A DNA stretch of 64,000 bases from Zingiber officinale (taxonomy: Eukaryota; Streptophyta; Magnoliopsida; Zingiberales; Zingiberaceae), in the NCBI RefSeq assembly GCF_018446385.1, contig NC_055988.1, forward strand, positions 163,940,209 to 164,004,208, read 5' to 3'. Made by a program: the position numbers and the translations under genes. Under the pieces are notes generated by a model that did no database searches, was not told where the DNA came from, and saw nothing but the letters and a program-made list of their open reading frames with translations. This document shows positions 39,167-50,100 of this stretch, piece after piece (within the stretch, counting starts at the first letter, position 1; each line of letters begins with the position of its first letter).

Positions 39167-39937
39167 GGCAAATCTTTCTCAAATATTTTTCCAATCAATC
39201 TGCTTTTTCCTAACCTGTTATTATTCAACAAGCAATCAAACACTTTTGGATGCTTGTAATAATGGGATATTATTACCCCGGGATTATGATGTGATACTAA
39301 ATAGGGAACAGACTCCCTACAAAATGAAGCTTCAAATGGGTTTAAAAAAACTTAAATAGAAAGAATTGAATACCTAAATTATATATAAAAAAATGAATAT
39401 TATTCCAATTTGCTAGTAATCATAACAACTCTATAATGGATTAAGGAATTAGAGATAGATTGAAACGGAAGGGATGGATTTTAATAGATTAAGTAAAATA
39501 ATTTACATAGATAATTATACTTCTTTGGTAATACTATTAAAGAAGTATAATTAAACTTCCAAATTAAGTGTAAAAAAAACATAAATATAATCAGGGTTGG
39601 TTTGATATTAATTTAAAGTCTTTAGAATCGTTCAATAATTTTGATTAAGAGGTTTAAGGATTTATAGAGCTTTAATCACTTTTGACAAAAAAAAAAAAAA
39701 AAAAACTGAATGCTATTTAGGAAACTAATTGAAAATTTAATTAATTAATTACTAATTAACTATTTAGTAATTATTTAATTGCCATTAGAATAATTAGTAA
39801 CTGTTAATAACCAAAATTAATAAATTTGATTACCAAAGAGTGGTAGATGATCAAAATTATTAATTCTTTAGGAAATAATAGGAGTTTGACTGCCAAAATT
39901 ATCCATTATTTAAAATAAATATAATTATTAATTATTT

Positions 39938-40105
39938 GGAAGGAGAGCCTTGGTGCAACAGTAAAATTATTATTTTATGATCAAAATATCACGGATTCAA
40001 ATTCTGAAAACAATCTCTTACAAAAAAAGAGAATAAAACTACGTACAATGAATCATTCCTCGAGATCCCGTATAGTGAAAGCTTCGTGCATCAGGTTATC
40101 CCTTT
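39938..40105 (+). mobile_element. Au-type SINE, present only in the right unit
   Basis: The body reads GGAGAGCCTTGGTGCAACAG at its head, contains a B-box-like GGATTCAAATTC and ends with a T run. An exact 17-bp target duplication ATAATTATTAATTATTT flanks it (39921-39937 and 40106-40122). The left unit has a single copy of that target at about 35600-35617, an empty site. Compared with the better preserved Au SINE at 45196-45352, many C positions are T or A. Confidence 0.9.
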
Positions 40106-40709
40106 ATAATTATTAATTATTTGACAATGGAAGGATGATAATTTTTCTTATGGATTCGTGGAAAAAAATTTTTGAAATAGAGATGGATTCGGAAAGTCTT
40201 TTCAGGTATGAATTCGGATTGATATTTTTCAAATCGCTATAGTTAAACAAGGACAGATATGGGGATCCTTTTATGAAAGATATTGAAAATTAAAACCCTT
40301 TTTGCTAAGTGAATGGACACTTAAAGCGGACATGAAAATGAAAATTTAATTCTAACTAGATAAGGATTTTTTGATTAAATAAAACAATAGATGAGGATGA
40401 AGAGGGGGCTGAGATATAATTTGAGGGCAGGATTGGGGAATCCGCCCCCCGCCCCGTCCTCTTGTCATCCCTAATGGGAGGTCACACTATAATTAATTTA
40501 TTTCCTTTATAGTTAGCAATAAATTATTAAATAATTTTAAATGTATGTTATTTTTTCAATTAGAGAAGAAGTTGAATTATTAATTTAATAATATATAAAT
40601 TAATTACATTCTTAATAAGAATATATATATATAAAAGAATAAAATAAATTATGTTATGTTTTTTTTTTCTGCATTTTATGAATTCACATGATTAATGAGT
40701 TGTCACCTC

Positions 40710-40717
40710 TATAAAAA
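40710..40717 (+). promoter_or_regulatory. TATA box of the second TIP gene
   Basis: TATAAAAA occurs 66 bases upstream of the start codon, the same spacing as in copy A. The surrounding 80 bases are nearly identical to those of copy A. Confidence 0.75.
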
Positions 40718-40775
40718 GAAGGCAACGCCGAAAGTTGAAGGCAGAGCAAGAGCAATCGCCACAAACACATCAACA

Positions 40776-41959
40776 ATGGCGAAGATCGCGTTGGGAGACC
40801 ACCGGGAGGCGGCGGAGCCCGGTTGCATCCGGGCTGTCCTTGCCGAATTCATCCTCACCTTCCTCTTCGTCTTCTCCGGCGTTGGCACCGCCATGGCCGC
40901 TGGTGAACTCACCAATCCTTCCTCTGTTCCCTCTTAGTTCCGATTCCCCTGCTTTGAATGATTAACTGTTGCATGCGTGCAGAGAAGATGATGGGCGGGG
41001 ACTCGATCATGGGGCTGACGGCGGTAGCAGTAGCGCACGCACTGGTGGTGGCCGTGATGATCTCAGCCGGGCTGCACATCTCCGGCGGCCACCTGAACCC
41101 GGCGGTGACGCTGGGGCTGGCCGTGGGCGGAAACATCAGCGTCGTGCGTTCGGTGCTCTACGTGATCGCGCAGCTGCTTGCCTCCGCCGCTGCATGCTTC
41201 CTCCTCAAGTACCTCACCGGCGGATTGGTAATCATTTATCCCATTTTACTTTTTACCCCTAAAAGCTAAGATTATAACACTATCGTACAATTTCGTAATT
41301 TATTCAATACATATAACTCCCTAATACCTAAAAGTTAAGATTACAACATATTTAAATATACAAAAGCTTTGGTTGTACTATATTGCATTATTTTACAAGT
41401 TTCTTAAATATATCTTTTGCATCATTTTACTTGTACATTATTTATAAATAAGTCAACTATTGCATCATATTTTTAAACCCTTTCAATAATATCATTATAA
41501 ATTTAAGTATTCGACCAAATATATATATATATATATATAACTGCATTTTGACTAACATAATTCGACTAATGACATCAGGACACTCCAGTGCACACTGTAG
41601 CAGTCGGGATGGGCTCTCTACAGGGAGTGATCATGGAGATCGTCCTCACTTTCTCTCTTCTCTTCTCGGTCTACGCCACCATTGTGGATCCTAAGAAGCT
41701 CATCCCTCCAGGACTTGGACCCTTGTTGGTGGGTCTTGTGGTTGGGGCCAACATCCTCGCCGGTGGCCCATTCTCCGGTGCATCAATGAACCCCGCTAGA
41801 TCGTTCGGACCAGCCTTAGCCACCTGGAACTGGACCGACCATTGGGTCTATTGGGTCGGACCGCTCGTTGGAGGTGGCCTTGCGGGGCTGATCTACGATC
41901 AAGTGTTCCTGGTGAGGCCAACACATGTGGCCCTCCCAAGAGAGGACGTGGACTTCTGA
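40776..41959 (+). CDS. Tonoplast intrinsic protein aquaporin, TIP4-like, copy B
   Basis: Exons 40776-40902, 40983-41227 and 41579-41959 give the same 250-residue TIP4-like channel as copy A, with NPA 81-83, NPAR 195-198 and an H61/I183/A192/R198 filter. By eye I count about 14 base differences from copy A across 753 coding bases, all silent, so purifying selection or conversion has kept both proteins the same. Eight of these lie in exon 2. Promoter-proximal sequence and TATA box are shared with copy A, but the region farther upstream differs by a SINE and several indels, which could alter expression. It is convergent with the complete At4g37920-like gene, whose stop lies about 230 bases downstream. 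Confidence 0.95.
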
Positions 41960-42189
41960 GGAGTTAATTAACTATGGTTGTAGCTTCTTTGTTTGTCTAA
42001 TAATAATGCCATGAATGTTTAGGCTTAAGCTAGTAATTTAAACAAACAGGTTGATGCCTGGCCTTAATGAAAGCAAGTTGATGTTTGGAAGTCTTTGTAT
42101 TGCCTTCTTGGGTGAAATTGAACATTATCATATAACATGGCATATTCCTACAAGTTCTAATGCAATGACACTGACAATGTGTTAGGGAG

Positions 42190-45100
42190 CTATAGAAACT
42201 TATCTTGGACTTCTTTCTTCAACTGCTCCAGCCTCTGAATGATCTTAGGGTTCATCAAGTCCCTTGCTTCCTTCACTAGTGTACCTTCCCTGCTGAATAG
42301 ATAGGCATCCACCACTGTGTTAATCAAACTGTACAATACCTCTGGAGTTCTGCAAGCAATGCACATAGATTCAATCAAAAATAATAATACTGAACTGGGA
42401 GAGCAATGGTGTTAGTCGGAAAGACTTACGTGAACAAACAATCAACATTCTCTCCTTCCAATTCATCCCCAGGTGTAAATGCATCCCGGAGTGCAGATAG
42501 TCGTTGTTCGGGATCCTCGATTGTGAGGAGATATTTAAGTATCCTGACTTCCTTCGGCATCAATCTCTGAAGATTACCAGCAGCAGTCTTGTATAGATGA
42601 TAAAGTATATCCTTTGCCTGGTCGATGGTTTGAACGACATGCAAACATGTGAAAGATCAAAAAAGGCATTGCAATACGCCTCTAATAAAGGGAACTGGCC
42701 GTTTAAGAAAATAACTAGTACCTCATCTTTCATCAAGTTTGATTCTTTTGCAGCTGACCACGCTTTGGTAAGCATCAGTGTCAAAGCAGAATCAAGTTCT
42801 TTTTTCTCGGCTAGATTGTCAATCTTCCTGCAGGCAGCATCTAAAGTCGGCGAATTGAGTATATCATTTAACTTCAGCTCGGCAGTATTGAGGGCCTCAA
42901 TGCTTTCTGATGCATTGTCGTATGATTGTACAGCGGCAATACAAACATTTCCTAGCCTTGCAATCTCTGTTGATCAATTAATTGACCAGAAGCTAAATTA
43001 CACCGAGAACAGAAGATCCACAAGAAAAGACGATAAAAAGGATATCTATAAACACCACCACCACCATCATTCAGCCATTTTCCCCAACTATTTGAGGTCA
43101 GCATGATACTCATCTATAAACAAACCTCTGAAAATTCAACTCCAAACAAAGGACAGATATCTTTGCGAGTATACATGTATTGTGCATCAAGTTTAATGGA
43201 ACAGTGTACTCATTTATTCATCTTTAAAAACTGGATTGGGAACCTACATGTTAGGGCCACATCCTAATCGAATAAATTGGTGGATTAAACAAGAAGCACT
43301 AAAAAAAATTTCGTCTTAAATTTATATTCAATAACTAACATTGAAGCATTGCAGAAAGAAAAGTTATTGCTCTAACAATGGCCAAAATACTTGGGACAAG
43401 ATGGCCAAAATACTTGGGACAAGATGGCCAAAACTATAGAAGGAATGTTGCTAGTGGAGTGAATTTGTCAAACAATCTGCACAACTCAACTCTATTTAGC
43501 AATAAGAGAGTTGGGTTAAGCCTTTCAAAATCGCATTGCTTACCATTTTGTTTTTCTAGGTCGGCATAATAGGATTCTGCTACAGTATGAAGATGTGCAA
43601 AGAATTCCTTTGTGAAATCCTTCCGACGCTTAGCAACAATATAACCTATATTATCTGGTGTCTCTATAATAACTTGAAGAAGCTCATCATGCCTTTGCAC
43701 GTCATCATCAACCTGAAATAATTGAACAGGAATAACTGATCAAAGATAAGAAAGCACTAATTCGATCCCAAAGATAGAACAAGATATGTTAGTCCCAACC
43801 ATTTTAGGGTCAACTATACGAATCTTATCCTCCATTGAACTTGCATATATTACTATATCACTAGCAACATCTCTATAATCACTATCATCGCCAACCTGCC
43901 TTTGTCTCAACCATTTGCATCAGATACATGATGCTTGTCTTTACATTGAGCTAGCTATCTCACTAGTAATATTCAAATCATTAAATCACTTTTAATTACA
44001 TTAACCAGAATTTCTTGCATTCTTTCTCTACCATTTACACCGGGAATTCTAGTTGAGTCAGCTTGTCTGACCATAGAATATATTAGTTGGATTAAATATA
44101 TTTATGTTATAATTAACATATTTTCCTTCTATCACTTTTGGGAACTACACAATTTTTCTTGAATATATCTTTCATCGCTTGAAACTTAAGCATTCCTAGG
44201 CATTGTTTAACCATGTTAAAGTGAAAAATAATTCTCTTACTCTCTCCTTCCATCCTTAGTCCCAACATCACCAGAGCTGGAGGACCAAATTTGATAACAT
44301 GTACACGCCCAAGGGAGCCTCAATCCAACAGCAAGGCATTTAGGTGAAGGGCCCTTGATATTTATGCCTGTTCAAGGAGTCAATTATGTGAGACTAAAAT
44401 GAAGAGGTTACCACTTATTATACCCTCAAAGCTACAAACATCCATCTGAGTGCTCTCATTGTTTTATTTTTTTCTACCAGTTTTCTTTTCTGACTACTCT
44501 ATAATTTGACCTCTGAAAATAAAACTCATCTTTTGCCCACTCCATAATCGTGTCAAATACTAACACTCAAACACCAACGCTCCTAGTGGACAAGATATCA
44601 CTATTGACCATATACAAAAGATTTTAGAAATAACATATCACAATCCACAACTATGTCAGATACTCTATTTGAGTCCAAGTAACATAGACTTGGACTCATA
44701 AAGTATAGCTTGCTATACCATAATCTTACAAAGTTTCCTTTTACCCTAATGAATACACCACAAGAATCTACAAGAATCTAGAAACTCATCTTCATTCCAA
44801 TAATCTACTATACCATAATTATGTTATCTTCATCATCCAAATATTTAGACTCTTCATTTCCCATTCATAGCCATGGTAAACACTGATACTACCCTATTGA
44901 TCACTTGTAAACAAAATTAAGAAAAAAATGTGTCAAACACTTGGATGCACAATTCACACCCATGTTGGATAATTGGTGATAGAATCCAACCAACATAATT
45001 TCATCAACATCTTTTTGAACAAAAAATAAAATATATCTAAAATTCTAATAGAAATTTTGTGTGCCTCCAATTTAATACTTTCCTAATATCTCTTCTTACT

Positions 45101-46489
45101 GGTGAACTATGTTTCATTTGTTCTTTTTGAGTTCTACTTAACATAAAACCTTTGATTTTTTAAAGTCTAACTTCATAACTCAAAGCTTTGACTTAAAAGA
45201 GCAGTCCGGTGCACGAAGCTCCCGTTAATGAAGGGTCCCACTATTATATGCAGCCTTACCTTGCTTTGCAAGAGGCTGTTTCCGAGACTCGAACTCATGA
45301 CCTCTAGGTCACATGGTAACAACTTTACCATTGCGCGAAGGCTCCCCCAACTAAAGCTTTGACTTATTCTATTTACATGCTAATCAATTAGTATATTAGT
45401 GCCTACAAGTAGAAAACACAAAAATATCTGTGTTGATTAAGATCTGAAACAATAGACGGACTACAGAGAACATTCATCACTATAATACACCAAGGTAACT
45501 ATCAAACAAGTGATCATATTTGAAAAGTGAGTTCAACACTATTGAGCACTACCCATCAAGGTTATTCTAGAACCTAAAGAGCATTCAGAAGAACTTGGAG
45601 AATCATACGAGCAAACTTGATAATGCAAAGAGAGAATTCAAAAGAAAAGGTGTAAAAAAACCTCTTTCAATTTTCTACTCAATCGAAGAAGCATGTGCTT
45701 CCTCCCTGGATCACTCTCACTATCTGCTCTTTCCTGACAACGCTTGTAAAAATGTGGCCTGATATTATTCCATTCTCTGCTAAAAGCTAGCAATCTTCTC
45801 CAATCGGTTGTGGTAGGCTTATCAACCAGGAACACTCCAATTAGTTTATCACAAACTTTAACCATCTTAGAATCACTGATTTTTCCTGGGTCACTGCCTT
45901 CATTTTTATTTCCCTTGTCATCTTTTGATTGCTCTTCACACAAGGTTGTGTTCTCGGACTCTATGAGATTTGATGAAACCTTTTCAGTAATGCTACTTGG
46001 CACTGCTGTCATGTCACCGAGTGCTGCAAAGAAAACAGCAATATCATGAGCACCTTGGTTGAACCCACAATGTAGAAGCGGCCAGATAGACCACCCAAGT
46101 CTAAGTAGTTCAAATGAATGCCTAATAGATGATTTGAAGAGTATAGTCAATTCCAAAGCTTCCTCAAGCAGAATATCTACAGGCAAATCTTGCACTATTG
46201 TTCAGATATGTAATAAAAGGACGAGCAAACGCATAATTGTTTTTCACGGGTAGCATAATTTCCTCTTCAAAACAACCAACAAAAAGAAGGGAAAATGATC
46301 TGAAATAGTCGAATTACCCCTAATTGTAAAGGAAGAAGACAAGATTCCTCTTCGACGATCGGATTGGATGGGAAGAAGCCTCACAGATACGATGGCACGC
46401 GAAAAGACCGGAGCGGCAGCTGAACTCCGTGACGAACAAGAACCGATGCAAAGAGGCAGGGACGACCGGAGAACGAAGGAAGAAACCAT
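42190..46489 (-). CDS. At4g37920-like plastid protein of unknown function
   Basis: Minus-strand exons 46318-46489, 45662-46194, 43544-43712, 42722-42966, 42430-42617 and 42190-42349 join in phase to 488 residues. I recognise the family as the protein annotated At4g37920 (chloroplastic, uncharacterised) from shared stretches such as KVCDKLIGVF, RRKDFTKEFF, LNDILNSPTLDAAC and KAWSAAKESNLMKDE. The first about 55 residues (MVSSFVLRSSLPLCIGSCSS onward) are rich in Ser, Arg and Ala and poor in acid, as in a plastid transit peptide. The rest is largely charged and helical, with no membrane segment or catalytic motif that I can name. A telo-box-like TTAGGGTTT lies about 20 bases upstream of the ATG. 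Intron 2 (about 1.95 kb) holds an Au SINE. Introns 3-5 and exons 4-6 lie inside the tandem duplication. Confidence 0.88.
43378..43435 (+). repeat. Short tandem duplication in intron 3, right unit only
   Basis: A 21-base unit around GGCCAAAATACTTGGGACAA occurs twice in a row, followed by a third partial copy. The left unit at about 38,787-38,823 has it only once plus the partial copy, so it arose after the large duplication. Confidence 0.8.
45196..45352 (-). mobile_element. Au SINE in the At4g37920-like intron 2
   Basis: Read on the minus strand it begins GGGGGAGCCTTCGCGCAATG, contains the B box GAGTTCGAGTCTC and the family block GGAAACAGCCTCTTGC, and ends GCACCGGACTGCTCTTTT. These are the diagnostic parts of the Au SINE of flowering plants. 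A 14-bp target duplication AAAGCTTTGACTTA flanks it (45182-45195 and 45353-45366). It runs in the gene's sense direction, well away from the exons. Confidence 0.92.
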
Positions 46490-47139
46490 CTCCGCGATTC
46501 AATCAATCGTTAGGGTTTCCAGCTCGCAGATCACTGCGCGAGAAACCTCAAAAACCAACAAGACGCCACGACGAAGGTATCGTAACGACCCTATTTGCGA
46601 TGTTGCTTGTAGCGTATGGAGTGATATATCAGTGATATACCGGTGGAAGTTGTTACCATTCCGGGATATTAATTCTGATATGTTCTGATCTGCAAACACA
46701 AATTTTCAGAAAACCCCCTCCTCAAACTTCAGAGAGCAATTCACCCCCTTCTCGTTCATTCTACTATTTCATCCTCTTCCTCGAATCAAATTTAAGTTTA
46801 GATAGAGCCATTCTAACCTTAATTTGAACATATTCGAACCATCAAATCTTAATTTGAAACCATTAAATAAAAGCTCACAAATGACTCAAGAACAAGTACA
46901 TATTGCACGGTGGGCAAATTGAAATATTCACACCATAGAAAATTTTCCTAATTGCAAACTGCAAAGAATTCGATACAATTTATTCTATACAATAGGGAAA
47001 ATATCTCAAAGCTACGAGAATCAAAGAATCAAATACTGACTGAAGACGTGAACAAGCCTGTACATTGTTAAAATTTGGGGAAATAACCGAAAGAATGAAT
47101 GAAATGGATGAATACACATGCAGACCGACGACTAACTCT
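46490..47139. other. Spacer between two minus-strand genes
   Basis: The left part is the leader and promoter of the At4g37920-like gene, including the telo-box-like element near 46,510. The right part would hold the 3' UTR of the STK11IP-like gene. I see no further gene. Confidence 0.5.
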
Positions 47140-50100
47140 TCAAGATATACACTTCACAGGTAGAGGAGAAGATTTTAATCCTAAATAAATCGCCTTCACA
47201 ATGGCAACGAATTTTAACAGGGTGTCTTTCGTGTACCACTTCAACTTCCATGTGTGGACCTTTGGGGTTTCGACTGGTCGCTTCTCCTTCTTGATATTAC
47301 CAGAAAAGAAGTTAGTAGCAGGCATGACTTCGACGAATGTCAAGGTCACATATCCCTCGGGACAGAGCTCAATGACCTGAGGAGGCAGACATGGATAAGT
47401 TGTAAATACTTTATGCCACAACAAATCAATGTGAAGGATCTATGAACTTGAGATGCAGGCCAAACACAGATATGTCAAACGATATCCATCAGCCTTTCAA
47501 CTATAATAAACATAGTCGCAGTCTAATGATTTTCCTGCTTTGTGTGGTCTGCATGTCTCAACGTCCTATCGAGCTATATATATAACGAGTTCAGGAAGAA
47601 TAATATCATGGATAATTAAAGTTTTGACAGAAAAAAGGAAGAGAAAACTCATAAGAACCATGTTTGTATGCATATTCATTTACTATAGGCCCATCATTAA
47701 CTGATCTATAATGTTTATTAACATTAAAGATTTTAACTACCAGCATGGTAGCGAAAGAGAACTATACCTGACTTAGAGAACAAAAACATGCAACTTCAGG
47801 ATAAACAACAATCAACTATTACCATTTCAAGTATATCCTGAATTATGCATCCAGAATCCAGAGAATAGTATGGGGAGCTCGATTCAGAATCAGCTATGGA
47901 AGTACCAAATTGTGGATGATTCTCAATGCACACGAGCATATATTCTTCAACTACAATAATTGTCCTCGCAACCCAAGGTTCACCTGTGCATTTGACCAAA
48001 GAAACTGATAGTCCAACTAATCAATCCATCCTCAAAGATCATCAAAAGTAAGAGGGTGACAGTGCAAGATGTCTTTCGAAAAAATTAATCATTGAATGCC
48101 ATAACACGAAAGATTAATATGAAAAAGACTCCAATACTCTCGATCTTGAACCTAAGAAGCAAATTTAATGCCAGAAATTGTTAAACCATGGCATAGACAT
48201 CAAGTCTAATAGAATTGAACACAGGCAAGCACTATACAGTGCTAACCTACCAACCTGCCTGGTTTTGCATGGAAATTTGTGCAAACCATAATTTAAAATT
48301 CATTCCATTCCGTGCCGTCGGCATGGACGAAAAAATTGATTCCACCTGCCAACCAGTATGTGAAAAAGCCAGACACCTATTCTGCAAGATTTATTTCCAC
48401 ACGATACAAAATGAATGTGTGCAGTGACTCATCCATACCCCCTCCAGACCCCTTCTTTATAGAGAAAGAAACAAAAGCAGAGCTCCTCCTCTGCACACCT
48501 CCTTAACACAACGAAAGCATGAGTAGATATCTTCTTCCTCTTCTTCCATTGCTCCTCCTATGCATTGGCTCCGCTCAAAGCTCTAGGTGTGTCAGGTGAG
48601 TTCCTCATCTCTACTCTTCCTCTCCAACCTCCTTCCTTCTCTCCTTTCCCCTTCTCCTGCTTCAAGACCCACCCATCTAGCATCGATACCAACATCGACA
48701 ACATTATCTCAAATTCTCAAGCCACTCAGACACTGAAGGTCTCCTGATCATATATAATTAAAATGAGTCTCCCAATCATGTGTAATTCCAATGAGTTAGA
48801 TCCTGTAGCAGACTAAGTAAGAAATACACTCTGGCATTCCTGAGGTTATACACTCACTGCTGAGTTTGTGCTTAGGACAGTTTGTGCTTTGTTGAGCAAA
48901 TAAAGAGCTAAGGAAGACTTCACCAAAAATGAGAACTAGGAGATGTGAAAAAAATGCATTGTTATCTTTCTACAAACCAAAACTTGATCTACTCACTAGA
49001 GATGTCAAGAAAAGTTAAACAAAATAAGAAAAGAACTAACAGATTCATCAAAAGTTTCTGATCTAATGACTTCAGGAACATGGATGCTTGTTAGAGACTA
49101 AGAGTAATTAAAATTAGCTAGATACTATAATAGTGTAATTAAAATAAGAAACACAGACACTCATGAGGTTCTTGATTGATTCTGTAGTTTGCACTAAAAT
49201 GGTTCATGCTATCTTGAGCAAGTCAAGCTGTGAGGCTAAATAAAAATAAGAGCCAGGAGATTTAAAAGAAATGCATTTTGTCTTTGGACAAAACTTGACC
49301 TACTCACTAGCAATGTGAAGCCTAATTAAACAAATCACAAGAAAATAACTAAACAGATTCTTTAAGATTGTGCCTACGTGAGGAGAAGAAGAGGGAAAAG
49401 AAAGGAAAAGTTTTGGGGAAGGAAAGAAGTTAAGAAAGGGAATGGCGAGGGATTTTCTTTATTTCATCTGATCAAAGAATGGAAAGATGACAAGCTTAAA
49501 CTCTTTTCCCTTTTTTCCTCCCCTCTTACGCCAACTTCTGGAAGGAACCAAAATAAATTGCTCCTTTATTTTCCCTTATTATTCATTCTGCTACTGAAGT
49601 AGACAAGGGACTGCTTTCCTTCCCCCCTTAACAGCATACAGGGTCTTGATCTAATAACTTCAGATTCATACCTCCAGCGTTGTCATGCCAAAACAGAACC
49701 ATGGAGCATAGGAGCAGTCCCATCTTCGGAATTCCACATACATATTTCTCAAGCATTTTTACCTGGACATTCTCCCAACTGCAATTCAAATTTTTGAAAG
49801 AGAAATCAGAGAAGAAGTGCCAAAACTGGAAAAACATAAAGTTTGTGTGGGCATCATAGTTAACACTATTATGACATGATTGGAAGCTTACCTCTTCAGA
49901 GACCATATACCGTTCAATGCAGCAGAATCAGATATCTGTAACAGAGATAGTAGATTCTCCAATTTTATAGAACTCCTTGTCAAGAACAGGTACGTTATCT
50001 TCCCCTCCAGATATATCCTAACAATGATTTCACAATTTAATGCACAAGTCCTAGATTAGCAATCCAAGAACAAAAACTATATGAAACCTCAGTGCTTGCA

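Larger units (their letters stand above)
38924..43538. repeat. Tandem duplication, right unit (about 4.6 kb)
   Basis: This is the second copy of 34568-38923. It is longer through a SINE insertion (39938-40105), extra sequence near 40,240-40,350, longer A and AT runs (for example 39133-39162) and a short tandem duplication at about 43,378-43,430. It lacks about 60 bases present near 34,780-34,840. It ends at 43538 and passes without a break into the complete At4g37920-like gene, so this unit occupies the ancestral position relative to that gene. Confidence 0.95.

Noticed and set aside
45290-45352. Possible tRNA gene from A-box and B-box motifs
   Set aside because: The boxes belong to the Au SINE head. 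There is no foldable tRNA with an acceptor stem, and a target duplication flanks the whole unit.
46368-46688. 106-codon plus-strand open frame
   Set aside because: It is antisense to exon 1 and the leader of the At4g37920-like gene, with no domain and no continuation.
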